A stretch of 64,000 nucleotides of DNA from Streptomyces violaceoruber (lineage in GTDB: Bacteria; Actinomycetota; Actinomycetes; Streptomycetales; Streptomycetaceae): positions 186,001-250,000 of the forward strand of contig JODI01000016.1 in NCBI GenBank assembly GCA_000720805.1, in the 5' to 3' direction. Both the position numbers and the translations under genes were made by a program. The notes under the pieces are model-generated. The model was not told the origin of the DNA. It did no database searches and was given only the letters and a program-made list of their open reading frames with translations. Of this stretch, positions 1-8,917 are shown in pieces (position 1 is the stretch's first letter; each line of letters begins with the position of its first letter).

Positions 1-1
1 C

Positions 2-130
2 CTCATCGCCGTCGACCGCCACACCTTCGAACGCACCCCCGAGCCCTCCGCCGCCTGGCCCTTAACGCCGTGCGGTGAGCGTGCGTGCCGGGCGTCGCGA
101 CGCCGCGGAGATCCATCAGAAGGGCCCTAG
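2..130 (+). CDS. 3' end of an upstream gene, possibly a GH1 beta-glucosidase (partial)
   Basis: The window opens inside a plus-strand frame whose codons have the strong third-position G/C bias of real genes here. It reads [19 protein letters not shown], then loses that bias at a rare TTA codon (62-64) and ends at TAG 128-130. The stretch resembles the C-terminus of family 1 beta-glucosidases, which often end in a VD..T..RTPK.SA.W pattern, but only about 20 residues can be judged. The TTA sits where a stop might be expected, so the tail may be a recent extension. Confidence 0.3.
   Translation, partial: LIAVDRHTFERTPEPSAAWPLTPCGERACRASRRRGDPSEGP
99..128 (+). repeat. Left arm of a 1.55-kb-spaced inverted repeat
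   Basis: This 30-nt stretch ends in AGAAGGGCCCT and recurs in reverse orientation at 1650-1678 with one mismatch and one gap. Together the copies frame the globin and methyltransferase genes. The left copy covers the globin stop codon region. Confidence 0.6.
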
Positions 131-540
131 CCGGGTGTGTTCACCATCGAGGCCGCGGCGTACGTCAGGTACTTCCACAGCGTCTCCTCGTGCTCCTCGG
201 ACAGGCCGAGGGAGTCGACGGCGTCCCGCATGTGCTTCAGCCAGGCGTCGTGCGCCTCGCGGTCCACGGTGAAGGGGGCGTGCCGCATGCGCAGCCGCGG
301 ATGGCCGCGGTTGTCGCTGTACGTCGTCGGGCCGCCCCAGTACTGGATCAGGAAGAGCGTCAGGCGCTCCTCGGCCGGGCCCAGGTCCTCCTCGGGATAC
401 ATCGGCCGCAGGACCGGGTCCTCGGCGACTCCCTCGTAGAAACGGTGGACGAGGCGGCGGAAGGTCTCCTCCCCGCCGACCTGCTCGTAGAAGGTCTGCG
501 TCTGAAGCGTGCCGCGCCGGATCTCTTTCACGCCCTCCAT
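127..540 (-). CDS. glbO: Group II truncated haemoglobin (trHbO)
   Basis: This 137-residue cytoplasmic haem protein would bind oxygen or nitric oxide; actinobacterial homologues are linked to oxygen handling and nitrosative stress. The length is normal for a truncated 2-on-2 globin. The proximal histidine lies in the RMRHAPF segment, an early [18 protein letters not shown] helix is typical of the group, and the W of HDAWLKHM fits the conserved G8 tryptophan of groups II and III. The frame is open much further upstream, but ATG at 538-540 gives the conserved [12 protein letters not shown] start. It is transcribed divergently from the methyltransferase across a 108-nt gap. Family assignment is firm; the physiological role is inferred. 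Confidence 0.85.
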   Translation of the reverse strand: MEGVKEIRRGTLQTQTFYEQVGGEETFRRLVHRFYEGVAEDPVLRPMYPEEDLGPAEERLTLFLIQYWGGPTTYSDNRGHPRLRMRHAPFTVDREAHDAWLKHMRDAVDSLGLSEEHEETLWKYLTYAAASMVNTPG

Positions 541-648
541 GCTCTCAGACCGGGGGGCCCAGGACTCAAGCCCTAGGACCCGCGCACGTACCGGGGGAGC
601 GTAGACGGACCGTTCGCTTCTCGGCGGCTCGCGCAGCACAGTGGACGT

Positions 649-1632
649 ATGGGCGCGCACGTTCTCGACAAGGACCTGGACGACCTCGCCGCCTCGGCGC
701 GGGCGGCGCTGGTGCGGGAGATCGACGCGAGCGGGGCCTGGGACGCCGACCCGGTGTGGCGGGAGGCGTTCGAGGCGGTGCCGCGGCACCTGTTCGTGCC
801 GTACTACTACGTCGGCGTCGTCGGCGGCTACGAACGCCGATGGGGCGAGAGCCCCGACGCGGGCACCCGTGAGCGCTGGCTGCGCGGGGCGTACGCCGAC
901 ACCCCGCTGGCCACCCGGCTGCGCGACGGCGAGCTGGTCTCCTCCAGCAGCCAGCCCTCGCTGATGGCGATGATGCTGGCCGAGCTGCGGGTGACGGACG
1001 GCGACCGAGTGCTGGAGATCGGCGCGGGCACCGGCTACAACGCGGCCCTGCTCGCGCACCGGCTCGGCGACGACGACCTCGTCACGACCGTCGACCTGGA
1101 ACCGGAGATCACCGAGGCGGCCCGGCAGCATCTGGCCGCCGCCGGACACCGCCCGGTCGTCGTCACCGGCGACGGAGCGCGCGGGGTGCCCGAACGCGCC
1201 CCCTTCGACCGGGTCGTCGCGACCTGCGCCCTGCCGTCGATCCCGCGCGCCTGGCTCGCCCAGTGCCGCCCCGGCGCCCGGATCCTGACCCCGCTCGGCA
1301 CCGGGCTGGTGGCTCTCACCGTGCGCGACGCCGGTCACGCCGAGGGACGGTTCCTGCACACGCCCGCCTACTTCGTACCGCTGCGTGGCGGCGGGCCCGA
1401 GCCGGAGCCGGTCCCGCTCGGCGGACTGCCACGCCGGGCCCGGGACAACGAACTGTTCCGGTTCCTGCTCGCCCTGACCCGCGGCGGCCTCGATCCGCAG
1501 GAGGCGTACGAGCTGTGGGAGCGCGAGGGACAGCCGCAGCGTGAGCGGTACGGCATCACGGTCCGCGGCGAGCACGAGTGGGCCTGGCTGGACGACCCGG
1601 AGGGGCCGTACACCTGGCCCCTCCCGGCCTGA
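649..1632 (+). CDS. PCMT-like SAM-dependent protein methyltransferase
   Basis: This 327-residue enzyme belongs to the protein-L-isoaspartate O-methyltransferase fold. The SAM-binding loop is clear ([11 protein letters not shown], about residues 123-133), preceded by the substrate-side [11 protein letters not shown] segment that corresponds to the PCMT SQP region. Classical PCMTs have about 210 residues, so the extra N-terminal 70 and the C-terminal 100 residues suggest a variant target. In actinomycetes such proteins include peptide-modifying methyltransferases of RiPP clusters, but no RiPP precursor is visible nearby, so repair of damaged proteins is as likely. It diverges from the globin gene. 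Confidence 0.7.
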   Translation: MGAHVLDKDLDDLAASARAALVREIDASGAWDADPVWREAFEAVPRHLFVPYYYVGVVGGYERRWGESPDAGTRERWLRGAYADTPLATRLRDGELVSSSSQPSLMAMMLAELRVTDGDRVLEIGAGTGYNAALLAHRLGDDDLVTTVDLEPEITEAARQHLAAAGHRPVVVTGDGARGVPERAPFDRVVATCALPSIPRAWLAQCRPGARILTPLGTGLVALTVRDAGHAEGRFLHTPAYFVPLRGGGPEPEPVPLGGLPRRARDNELFRFLLALTRGGLDPQEAYELWEREGQPQRERYGITVRGEHEWAWLDDPEGPYTWPLPA

Positions 1633-1649
1633 TCCGAACGAGAGGCCCC

Positions 1650-1690
1650 AGGGCCCTTCTATAGATCTCCGCGGCGTCAGAAGGGCCTAG
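1650..1690. terminator. Hairpin between convergent genes; right arm of inverted repeat
   Basis: AGGGCCCTTCT and AGAAGGGCCT flank a short loop and can form a stem of about 10 bp, placed between the stops of the methyltransferase and the FHA gene, so it could terminate both. The first 29 nt also match the segment near 99-128 in reverse orientation. Confidence 0.5.
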
Positions 1691-3135
1691 CCCCGCCGGA
1701 TCGTGATCGTCGTCCACGCGCCCACGTGCACCCGGTCGCCGTCCTGCAGCGGCACCGGCACGAACGGCTGGATCGGCTCCTCGCCGCCGTTCACCGTCGT
1801 ACCGTTCGTCGAGTTCTGGTCGACGACCGCCCAGGAACCGTCCGGCTGCTGCACCAGTACCGCGTGCTGGTGCGAGACACCCGGGTCCTCGGGCGGCACC
1901 GACAGGTCGATGTCGGGGGTGTCTCCGGTGGAGTGGCGACGGCGGCCGATGGTGACCTGGTTGCCGGAGAGGGTGCGCTGCTGCTCGGGCGAGTACGCGG
2001 GCAGGTTGAGGCCGGTGGCCTCGGGGCCGGAGCGCTGCATCATCGCCATGAAGTAGTCGCGGTCCGGGCCGATGGTCGCCGTCCACGTCGTCGGCTGTTG
2101 CTGGTAGCCGGGGCCGGGCGGGGCCTGCGTCGTGCCGGGCTGCGGGTAGCCGTAGCCACCGCCGGGACCCTGTCCCGGGCCGCCGGGGCCGCCCGACGGC
2201 GGGGAGATCATCCAGTCGTCGTTGCCGCCGCCGAAGGACTGACCGCCCTGCTGCTGGTGGAACGCCTGGGGCGCCTGGGGTGCCTGAGGACTGCCGTCGG
2301 GTCCGCCGGGACCGCCGGGGCCGCCGTGCTGGGTCGGCCCAGGCGGCGGCGGAACCGGTCGCGACGGGTCGGCGCCGAAGGGACCGGGCGCACCCGGACC
2401 ACCGGGGCCGCCAAAGCCTTGCCGGCCGCCAGGGCCCTGCTGGCCACCGGGCCCGCCAGGACCAGGGCCCGGACCGGGGGGACCGCCGTAGCCACCCTGG
2501 CCACCGGGACCGCCAGGGCCGGGGGGACCGCCATAGCCACCCTGGCCACCGGGACCGCCCGGACCCGAGGGACCACCCGGACCGCCGTAACCGCCCTGGC
2601 CACCCGGGCCGTTGGGACCGCCGGGACCACCGGGACCTCCCTGGCCGCCCGGTCCCGGACCCTGCCGGCCGCCGAACGGCGGGCTCGGCGGGATCGGTTC
2701 TGCGGGGCGGTTCACCTGGGAGGGGCGGGAGCTCTGGTAGTCGTACCCGTCACCGCCGCCGTACGACGGACCCGGCTGCTGCTGGAAGCGGCCGGCCGGA
2801 TTGGGGCCGGGGGCCGGCGGAGGCGGGGCGGCCGGCGTGTACGAGGTCGCCGTGTTGGTCAGGAAGTTCCACCGGCACTCCTCGCAGAACGGCGCGCCGC
2901 CCTCGCGGGGCGTGCGGCACTGCGGGCAGAGCTCCGGCTCGGGGTCCGGCGCCCCGGACAGGTGCGGGTGCCCCCCGGGCTGGCCGGGCTGGGTGGCCTG
3001 GGGCGGCGGGAAGCCGTAACCGCCGCCGGGCGGCGGGGGCGGCGGGGGCGGGGGCACGGCACCGGCCATGCGGTGACCGCAGACCTCGCACCAGTCGTCG
3101 GAACCCGACTGGTGTCCGTTCGGGCAGGTCGGCAT
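1687..3135 (-). CDS. FHA-domain protein with zinc ribbons and Gly/Pro-rich linker
   Basis: This 482-residue protein is the likely phosphothreonine reader of the kinase locus. It starts with a zinc-ribbon pattern (CPNGH, then CEVCGH), has a second Cys pair set (CPQC, CEEC) near residues 70-90, then about 170 residues dominated by GGPGGP and GPGGQGGYGGP, and ends in an FHA domain. The FHA hallmarks are present: IGRRRHS, VSHQHAVL and NSTNGTTVNG. A TTWTATI segment lies just before the domain, a position where mycobacterial GarA carries its phosphorylated threonines; that parallel is my inference. AGGAGAGGGGG precedes ATG 3133-3135. It is the last gene of the minus-strand locus, 83 nt after the VWA gene. 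Confidence 0.75.
   Translation of the reverse strand: MPTCPNGHQSGSDDWCEVCGHRMAGAVPPPPPPPPPGGGYGFPPPQATQPGQPGGHPHLSGAPDPEPELCPQCRTPREGGAPFCEECRWNFLTNTATSYTPAAPPPPAPGPNPAGRFQQQPGPSYGGGDGYDYQSSRPSQVNRPAEPIPPSPPFGGRQGPGPGGQGGPGGPGGPNGPGGQGGYGGPGGPSGPGGPGGQGGYGGPPGPGGPGGQGGYGGPPGPGPGPGGPGGQQGPGGRQGFGGPGGPGAPGPFGADPSRPVPPPPGPTQHGGPGGPGGPDGSPQAPQAPQAFHQQQGGQSFGGGNDDWMISPPSGGPGGPGQGPGGGYGYPQPGTTQAPPGPGYQQQPTTWTATIGPDRDYFMAMMQRSGPEATGLNLPAYSPEQQRTLSGNQVTIGRRRHSTGDTPDIDLSVPPEDPGVSHQHAVLVQQPDGSWAVVDQNSTNGTTVNGGEEPIQPFVPVPLQDGDRVHVGAWTTITIRRG
2290..2660 (-). repeat. Collagen-like Gly/Pro codon repeats in the FHA gene
   Basis: Imperfect tandem units of GGACCACCGGGACC and GTAGCCACCCTGGCC type (plus strand) encode GGPGGP and GGQGGYGGP blocks. 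Adjacent copies are near-identical over 30 to 50 nt, so length variation by slippage is expected. Confidence 0.75.
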
Positions 3136-3218
3136 GTCGGCGCTTCCCCCTCTCCTGTTCCGGCCGTTGTGACCGGATTTCTCCCACCCCGAGGGGTCGG
3201 GCTCGCTACTCGTTCAGT

Positions 3219-4565
3219 TCACTTCTTTACACGAACAGTCTTTGTCGACCGGGTTTCGAGAGTCATCTCGTCGGCGTCCTCGACCTTCGCCTTCAGTCGC
3301 ACAGTACCTGTCGCGGCATCGACCACGTCCACCACCTTCGCAAGCAGTTTCGCAGTATCCGCGTTTCCGGAGGCGCTGGCGAGCTGAACGGCCCGGCCCA
3401 GTTTGGCCGTTGCTCCATCCATATCGCCCGCTTTGCGTAGATCCAGCCCTTGTTGGATAGCCTGTGCCAGTTCGGCCTGGCCGGTGTAGTGGGCGACTTG
3501 GGGGTTGATCGACGTGGAGGCGACCATGTCGTCGGTCCACACCGCCTTGACGAGACCCTGCGCGCCGAGGTTCTGGACCTCCCCGTCGGGCCGCGGGACC
3601 ACCAGCGAGACCCGGGCGGCGAGCATCTCCTGGCCGATGTGGGCGGCCGGGACCTCGACGCAGAGGTGGTAGTCACGGGACTCGTCTCCCCAGGACCCGG
3701 TGGGGTAGTCGCCGGCGCGGGGCCCGGCTTCCGTGCGGCGGTCGGTGAGTTCCTCGACGGTCGGCGCGACCTGCTTGACGAACTTCACCGTGGTGCCGAC
3801 CGGGGTCCACAGTCGCAGCGCGACGTCCGCGACCTCCTTGCCCATGGCCTTCTCCATCATGTGCGTGAAGTCGGCGGCGAGGGCGGCCGGGTCGGCGACG
3901 ATGTCGGCGGTGCCGAGCAGCGCGGAGGCGATCCCTGTGACTTCTTTCACTTCCCAGTCGGTGCCCACGCCCCGCGCGTCACAGGTGAAGCGGCCGGCGC
4001 AGGCGTCCAGGGAGGCCTTCAGGTCCTGAGGCGACTCGTGTTCGTTGCGGCCGTCGGTGAGCAGGATGCCGTGGCGGATGGCGACGTCCGCGGAGGACAG
4101 CAGCCGGTCGGCGAGGCGCAGCCAGGTGCCGATGGCGGTGCCGCCGCCCGCGCTGAGCTTGCGCAGGGCCTGTTTGGCCTGGTCGCGGGTGGTCGCGTCG
4201 GCGACCGCGAGGCGGCCGTTTCCGGGATACACCTCCTTGGCCACGTGGGTGCCGCCGATCACCGCGAAGTGCACGCCGTCGCGCAGGGTGTCGATCGCGG
4301 CGGCGGTGGCGTCCCGGGCGTTGCGCATCTTGGTCGGCGGGTAGTCCATCGAGCCCGAACAGTCGACCATGATCGCCACGGCCGCGGACGGGCCCTGGCC
4401 GGGCGCGTAGAGGTGGGGCGCCGTGGCCGCGGTCCCGACCGTGCCGCCGCCGGTCGCGGTCACCGTGACGATGGCGTTGACCTCGCGGCCGCCCTCGGGC
4501 AGGTACTCGTTCTGGTACACGTCCATCGAGAACTGCGGCACATTCGACTTCGAGAAATTGGCCAT
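3219..4565 (-). CDS. VWA-domain protein of the PknG-like locus
   Basis: This 448-residue protein has a von Willebrand factor A domain with a complete metal-ion-dependent adhesion site: DCSGSMD (about residue 68), GGTAIG and LLTDGRNEH. Such domains make Mg-dependent protein contacts. No signal peptide or membrane segment is visible, so it should be cytoplasmic. The last 100 residues are helical with Ala-rich repeats and may form a TPR-like adaptor. AGTAGGT precedes ATG 4563-4565. It lies 98 nt after the phosphatase gene and 83 nt before the FHA gene on the same strand, so it is probably an assembly partner of the kinase/phosphatase pair. The exact function is unknown. Confidence 0.75.
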   Translation of the reverse strand: MANFSKSNVPQFSMDVYQNEYLPEGGREVNAIVTVTATGGGTVGTAATAPHLYAPGQGPSAAVAIMVDCSGSMDYPPTKMRNARDATAAAIDTLRDGVHFAVIGGTHVAKEVYPGNGRLAVADATTRDQAKQALRKLSAGGGTAIGTWLRLADRLLSSADVAIRHGILLTDGRNEHESPQDLKASLDACAGRFTCDARGVGTDWEVKEVTGIASALLGTADIVADPAALAADFTHMMEKAMGKEVADVALRLWTPVGTTVKFVKQVAPTVEELTDRRTEAGPRAGDYPTGSWGDESRDYHLCVEVPAAHIGQEMLAARVSLVVPRPDGEVQNLGAQGLVKAVWTDDMVASTSINPQVAHYTGQAELAQAIQQGLDLRKAGDMDGATAKLGRAVQLASASGNADTAKLLAKVVDVVDAATGTVRLKAKVEDADEMTLETRSTKTVRVKK

Positions 4566-4663
4566 ACCTACTCAAATCCCCCTCGTACTCCCCACCGAAG
4601 CGGGCGATGACTATGGACGGACCGGTCCCCTCCGGTCCGTCGAGACTTCCCCGTGTGCGACCC

Positions 4664-6079
4664 TCAGGCCGATCCTGCCCCCTGAGGCGGGGCCGGGAAC
4701 GGCAGGACGGCCACTGTTACGTTGTCGTGGCCCCCGCCGTCGAGGGCGTGACCCACCAGGACGCGGGCGCTGTGCAGGGGGCGCACGGCGGCGTCCAGCG
4801 GCAGGATCTCGGCCATCTCCTCGGCCGCCTCCGCGTAGTTCCACAGGCCGTCCGTGCACACCACCACCACACCGGGCCGGTCCGGCTTGAAGGACGCGGT
4901 GTGCGGCTCCAGTTCGTAGGCGTCCGCGCCGAGCCAGCCGGTGATCGCGTGGGCGCGCTCGTCGGCGTACGCCTCCGCCTCGTTCATCAGGCCCGCGGCG
5001 ACCATCTGCGCCGCCCAGGAGTCGTCCTCGGTGAGCCGGGCCGGGGGAGCGCCGCGGTCCACCGGGACCCAGTAGGCGCGACTGTCGCCGACCCAGCCGA
5101 CGACCAGCAGACCGGAGGTGACGACCGCGCCGACGAGGGTGCAGGCGGGAGCGTTCTGGTGCGGGGCGTGTTCGCGGGCGGTGGCGGGTTCGTCGGCCAG
5201 CGAGTTGACCGCGCGGGAGGCGGCGACGATCGCGTCGTGCATGGCCTGCTGCGGGTGGGTGCCCAGCGGCAGGGCGGTCAGCAGGGTCTCGCTCGCGGCC
5301 CGGGACGCGGCCAGGGAGGCGTCGTCGGGGCGGGTCGCGGAGGACACGCCGTCGCAGACGATCGCCAGCACCGCGGACGAGCCGTCGGGCAGCGCGGCGC
5401 AGCCGAGGCCGAAGGCGTCCTCGTTGCGGTGGTGACGCAGTCCGCGGTCGCTGACGGCGGCGACCGGGCCGGCGTCCTGCTCCATGTGGTCGCGCTCGCG
5501 CGGCTGGGCGTGCCCGCAGTTCTCGCAGTAGCCGTCGCTGTCCACCCGGCCCGCCCGGCAGGCCACGCACACCTGGGTGCCCTCGGCCGGGGTCGGGGCG
5601 CCGGCGGTGACACGCGGGTCCGGCGCCTGGAGCGGGTACTCGTCGGGCTCCGGCGCGCGGTCGAAGCGGACGCCGGCCGCCGGGGAGACCGGGGAACCGG
5701 TGAACGGCGGCTGCGGAGCGCCCTGAGGACCGGTGAGGGGCGGCTGCGGCGCGCCCGGGTGCGGCGGCTGCGCCGGCATCGGAGGCAGCGCGTTGCCGCC
5801 CGGGCCGGTGCCGGGCAGGTCCGTCGAGGGGTGCGCCGGGGGGTGCGTCGACGGGGCGGCGCCGCCCGGTTCCGGGACCACCGGCCAGGGCGCACCGCCG
5901 GCGCCGTCCGGCGGGGGCGGTGCGCTGCCGTTCATGGCGATGGTCGGGTTGTCGTCCGGCCGTCGGGGCACGGCGGACAGGTCGTATCCGCACGCACCGC
6001 AGAAACGGTCACCCGACTCGAGCGGTTCCTCGCAGCTCGGACACCTGGACAGGGCGGTCTGCTGGGGCATCTGCGACAT
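4664..6079 (-). CDS. PP2C-type Ser/Thr protein phosphatase with zinc ribbons
   Basis: This 471-residue protein would remove phosphate placed by the adjacent PknG-like kinase. The N-terminus has one zinc ribbon (CPSC, CGACG), a Pro-rich linker, and a second ribbon near residue 170 (CVAC, CENCGH). The C-terminal 250 residues are a PP2C domain with its metal-binding motifs: RNEDAFG, AIVCDGVSS, GWVGDSRAY, VVVCTDGLWNY and HDNVTVAVL. All catalytic aspartates I can locate are present, so it should be active. ATG 6077-6079 starts 3 nt after the kinase stop, and a TTG three nt earlier is an alternative. That spacing implies translational coupling to the kinase. Confidence 0.85.
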   Translation of the reverse strand: MSQMPQQTALSRCPSCEEPLESGDRFCGACGYDLSAVPRRPDDNPTIAMNGSAPPPPDGAGGAPWPVVPEPGGAAPSTHPPAHPSTDLPGTGPGGNALPPMPAQPPHPGAPQPPLTGPQGAPQPPFTGSPVSPAAGVRFDRAPEPDEYPLQAPDPRVTAGAPTPAEGTQVCVACRAGRVDSDGYCENCGHAQPRERDHMEQDAGPVAAVSDRGLRHHRNEDAFGLGCAALPDGSSAVLAIVCDGVSSATRPDDASLAASRAASETLLTALPLGTHPQQAMHDAIVAASRAVNSLADEPATAREHAPHQNAPACTLVGAVVTSGLLVVGWVGDSRAYWVPVDRGAPPARLTEDDSWAAQMVAAGLMNEAEAYADERAHAITGWLGADAYELEPHTASFKPDRPGVVVVCTDGLWNYAEAAEEMAEILPLDAAVRPLHSARVLVGHALDGGGHDNVTVAVLPFPAPPQGAGSA

Positions 6080-6082
6080 CAA

Positions 6083-8917
6083 CTACACCCATGTCCGGGG
6101 GCGGTAACGGTTGGCACGTTCCACCAGGTCGATCCTCTCCTCGCCGCCCGACGCCAGCCGGGCCAGCGTGCGGTACGAACGTTCCAGGCCGAAGCGCAGG
6201 CCCCGCTCGTCCAGGCCACTGCCGAGCAGTACCCGTCCCCCGGCGGCGGGAGGGACGGAACCCTGGCCACCGGAGAGTATCCAGTCCAGCGCGCAGCCGA
6301 GGACTTCCGCCGACAACTGCTCACGCCTGGCCGGATCCAGACCGTACTCCTCCAGAGCCTCCACCTGACCGGCGGCCGCGGTCAGATCGTCCAGGAAGGG
6401 TACGTCGGAAGCGACCACGACGCGCTGTCGCAGCCTCGCCCGTACGGCGGCCACCCGAGCGGCCGTGTAGTGGATGGACGACTCCGGCACCGACTCCAGC
6501 GTAAGTACGGCGCCACGGCGGTCCCCGGCCGCGAGCTGGACGCGGGCCAGGCCGAAGGCGGCGCTCACATAGCTGAGGTCGGTCGACCAGACCAGGCGGT
6601 AGTACTCGGCGGCGTTGTCCAGCTGGCCGAGCAGCTCCGCGCACAGGCCCAGGGCGAGCTTGGGGGCCATCTCGCCGGGGAAGGCGTCGTAGATCGCGTC
6701 GAAGGCGAGTGCGGCCGCCTCCTCGTCGCCGGTCACCAGGGCGGCCACGCCCCGGTACCAGACGACCCGCCAGTCGTCGGGCCGCTCCTCCTCCAGCCGG
6801 AGCAGCGCCTCGTGCGCGGTGTGGCTGTCACCGTTCTCCAGCCAGGCGCGGATCTGCCGGAGCCGGGTCTCGGTGGACGGGGCCGGTGCGGCGCCGAGCG
6901 CGCCGAGCAGCTCGGCCGCGGCGGTGGTCATCAGGCCGGCCAGGAAACCGGCGTTCGGATCGGTGGCGTCCACGTGCGGTACGGGCAACGCCAGGGCCGC
7001 GGCGGGGGAGTTGACCGGCTTGACCAGGCCGGGAGCGCCTGCGATCGCGCCGACCGGCCCCGCGGGGGCTCCGGCGCCCACGGGGCCCGCCGAGCCCGCT
7101 GAGAGGGGAGCGGCGGGATGGGCAACCGTGGGCAGCGGCGGGGGCAGCGTCGGAGCGCCGACCTGGGACGGGGGAGCGCCGACCGGGGACGTGGGCGAGC
7201 CGGCGGCGCCCTTGCGGCCCCGCCGCCCCACCGGTGCGGTCCGCGCCCCGAGCCGCGACACCTCCCCGTCCAGCTTCGGGAACAACTCCGTGTCCACCAC
7301 GCGCACTTCGGGACCGAAGAGGGTGGAGAGCGCCGGCCGGGCCCGGCCGGTCTGCAGCGACACGACCTCGCGGAGCACGCCCGTCAGCTGTTCCGCCATC
7401 TCCTGGGCGGAGGCGAAGCGTCGGGCCGGGTCGGGGTCGGTGGCGCGGACCAGGAGCCGGTAGAAGGACTCGTACTGGCGGAAGACCTCGATGTTGTCGG
7501 GATCGGGCAGGGAGTCCACGAAGACGTTCGTGTAGCCCTGGAAGTCGAAGGTGAGGACGGCGAGGGTGCGCGCGACCGTGTACAGGTCGGACGCTACCGA
7601 GGGGCCGACCTCGGCGACCTCCGGGGCCTGGTAGCCGACCGTGCCGTAGATGGCCGACTCGTCGTCGTCCATCCTGCGCACCGCGCCCATGTCGATCAGC
7701 TTGAGCTGGTCCTCGGTCTGGATGGCGTTGTCGACCTTGAAGTCGCAGTACAGCAGGTTGCGGCTGTGCAGGTGGCCGAGCGCCTCCAGCGCCTCGACGC
7801 CGTACGCGCACGCCTGTTCCACCGGCAGCGGGTCGCGCTTGCCCTGGGGGGTGCGGCGGGCGTTGGCGATCTCCTTGAGGGACTTGCCGCCGACGTACTC
7901 CATGACGATGTACCCGTCCAGCGAACCCGTGCGCTGGTCGAGGTGTTCGACGAAGTTGTAGATCCGCACGATGTTGGAGTGCTCGATCTCCGCGAGGAAG
8001 CGCCGCTCGGAGATCGCCGCCGCCATCGCGTCCTGGTCGCCGGTGTCGAGGAGGCCCTTGAGGACCACCCAGCGGCTGGAGACCGCGCGGTCCACGGCGA
8101 GGTAGACCCAGCCGAGGCCGCCGTGCGCCAGACAGCCCACGACCTCGTACTGACCGTGCACCACGTCGAAGGCCTTCAGCTTCGGGACGAAGGAGTACGG
8201 GTGGCCGCACTTGGTGCAGAAGCCCTCGGTGCGCCCGGGGCGGTCGCCACGCGCGCGGCCCACCGGCGCCCCGCAGTCGGAGCGCGAGCAGAACCGCTTG
8301 CGCTCGGGCACCTCGGGGTTGTCCAGGACCATCGTGCCCGGGTCGGGCCGGGGCACCCCCGGCACCTCGACCAGGCCCAGGCCGAGCCGGCCCCGGCTGG
8401 AAGAGGCGGCACCCGAGCCGGAGCTGCGCACCGACACCGAGCGGCCCGAGACCTTGCCCGACACGGACCGCGACAGCCGCCCGGACACCGAGCGCCGTGA
8501 CTTGGAGGAGTGCGAGGACGTTCGCGCACTGCGGCCGCTGGAGGGGGAACTGCCGCCGGACGAACCTCGCGAGCTTCGGCCGCCGGCGGTGATTCCGGTG
8601 GGCGGGGAGCCGACCATACCGGTCGACGAGACGACCGGGGCGAGACCGCAGGTGTCGCAGTACAGCTCGCCGCCGCCCACGTCCTCGTACGTCCCCTCGC
8701 AGCCGGGCCGCTGACAGGCCCGCTGCGCCTGGCTCTGCTCGGCCCGACTCGGCTCCGGCCGGCTCTCCTGCGCCTGACTCCGCGCTGCTTGGTCCGGCTC
8801 TGCTTGGTTCGGCTCTGCTTGGTTCGGCTCTGCTTGGTTCTGCGCTGCCTGGTTCTGCTCCGCCTGGTTCTTCTCGGACTGGTTCTGCTCCGCCTGGTTC
8901 TGCTCCGACTGGCTCAT
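6083..8917 (-). CDS. pknG: PknG-like serine/threonine protein kinase
   Basis: This 944-residue protein follows PknG architecture: zinc/rubredoxin-like region, kinase domain, then TPR helices. In mycobacteria PknG phosphorylates the FHA protein GarA to tune glutamate and 2-oxoglutarate metabolism. Here residues 1-50 are Gln/Asn/Glu pentapeptide repeats. A zinc ribbon (C68, C73, C87, C90) and a Ser-rich linker follow, then the rubredoxin-like CSRSDC...CTKCGH region. The kinase domain has AHGGLGWVYLAVD, lysine in VVLKGLL, catalytic YCDFKVDN (non-RD, as in PknG) and IDMGAV for DFG. About 300 C-terminal residues are Ala/Leu-rich helical repeats. GGGGGGAG precedes ATG 8915-8917, which overlaps the upstream stop by 4 nt. 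Confidence 0.88.
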   Translation of the reverse strand: MSQSEQNQAEQNQSEKNQAEQNQAAQNQAEPNQAEPNQAEPDQAARSQAQESRPEPSRAEQSQAQRACQRPGCEGTYEDVGGGELYCDTCGLAPVVSSTGMVGSPPTGITAGGRSSRGSSGGSSPSSGRSARTSSHSSKSRRSVSGRLSRSVSGKVSGRSVSVRSSGSGAASSSRGRLGLGLVEVPGVPRPDPGTMVLDNPEVPERKRFCSRSDCGAPVGRARGDRPGRTEGFCTKCGHPYSFVPKLKAFDVVHGQYEVVGCLAHGGLGWVYLAVDRAVSSRWVVLKGLLDTGDQDAMAAAISERRFLAEIEHSNIVRIYNFVEHLDQRTGSLDGYIVMEYVGGKSLKEIANARRTPQGKRDPLPVEQACAYGVEALEALGHLHSRNLLYCDFKVDNAIQTEDQLKLIDMGAVRRMDDDESAIYGTVGYQAPEVAEVGPSVASDLYTVARTLAVLTFDFQGYTNVFVDSLPDPDNIEVFRQYESFYRLLVRATDPDPARRFASAQEMAEQLTGVLREVVSLQTGRARPALSTLFGPEVRVVDTELFPKLDGEVSRLGARTAPVGRRGRKGAAGSPTSPVGAPPSQVGAPTLPPPLPTVAHPAAPLSAGSAGPVGAGAPAGPVGAIAGAPGLVKPVNSPAAALALPVPHVDATDPNAGFLAGLMTTAAAELLGALGAAPAPSTETRLRQIRAWLENGDSHTAHEALLRLEEERPDDWRVVWYRGVAALVTGDEEAAALAFDAIYDAFPGEMAPKLALGLCAELLGQLDNAAEYYRLVWSTDLSYVSAAFGLARVQLAAGDRRGAVLTLESVPESSIHYTAARVAAVRARLRQRVVVASDVPFLDDLTAAAGQVEALEEYGLDPARREQLSAEVLGCALDWILSGGQGSVPPAAGGRVLLGSGLDERGLRFGLERSYRTLARLASGGEERIDLVERANRYRPRTWV
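8780..8911 (-). repeat. 15-bp minisatellite encoding N-terminal NQAEQ-type repeats
   Basis: About nine in-frame 15-bp units follow the kinase start codon and encode pentapeptides such as NQAEQ, NQSEK, NQAAQ and NQAEP. Some units are identical at the DNA level (CTCTGCTTGGTTCGG on the plus strand), which points to recent expansion. Confidence 0.85.

Noticed and set aside
127..1575. Long minus-strand open frame covering the methyltransferase region
   Set aside because: Only its last 138 codons are the globin gene. The rest lies antisense to a gene with strong codon bias and is a GC-driven shadow.
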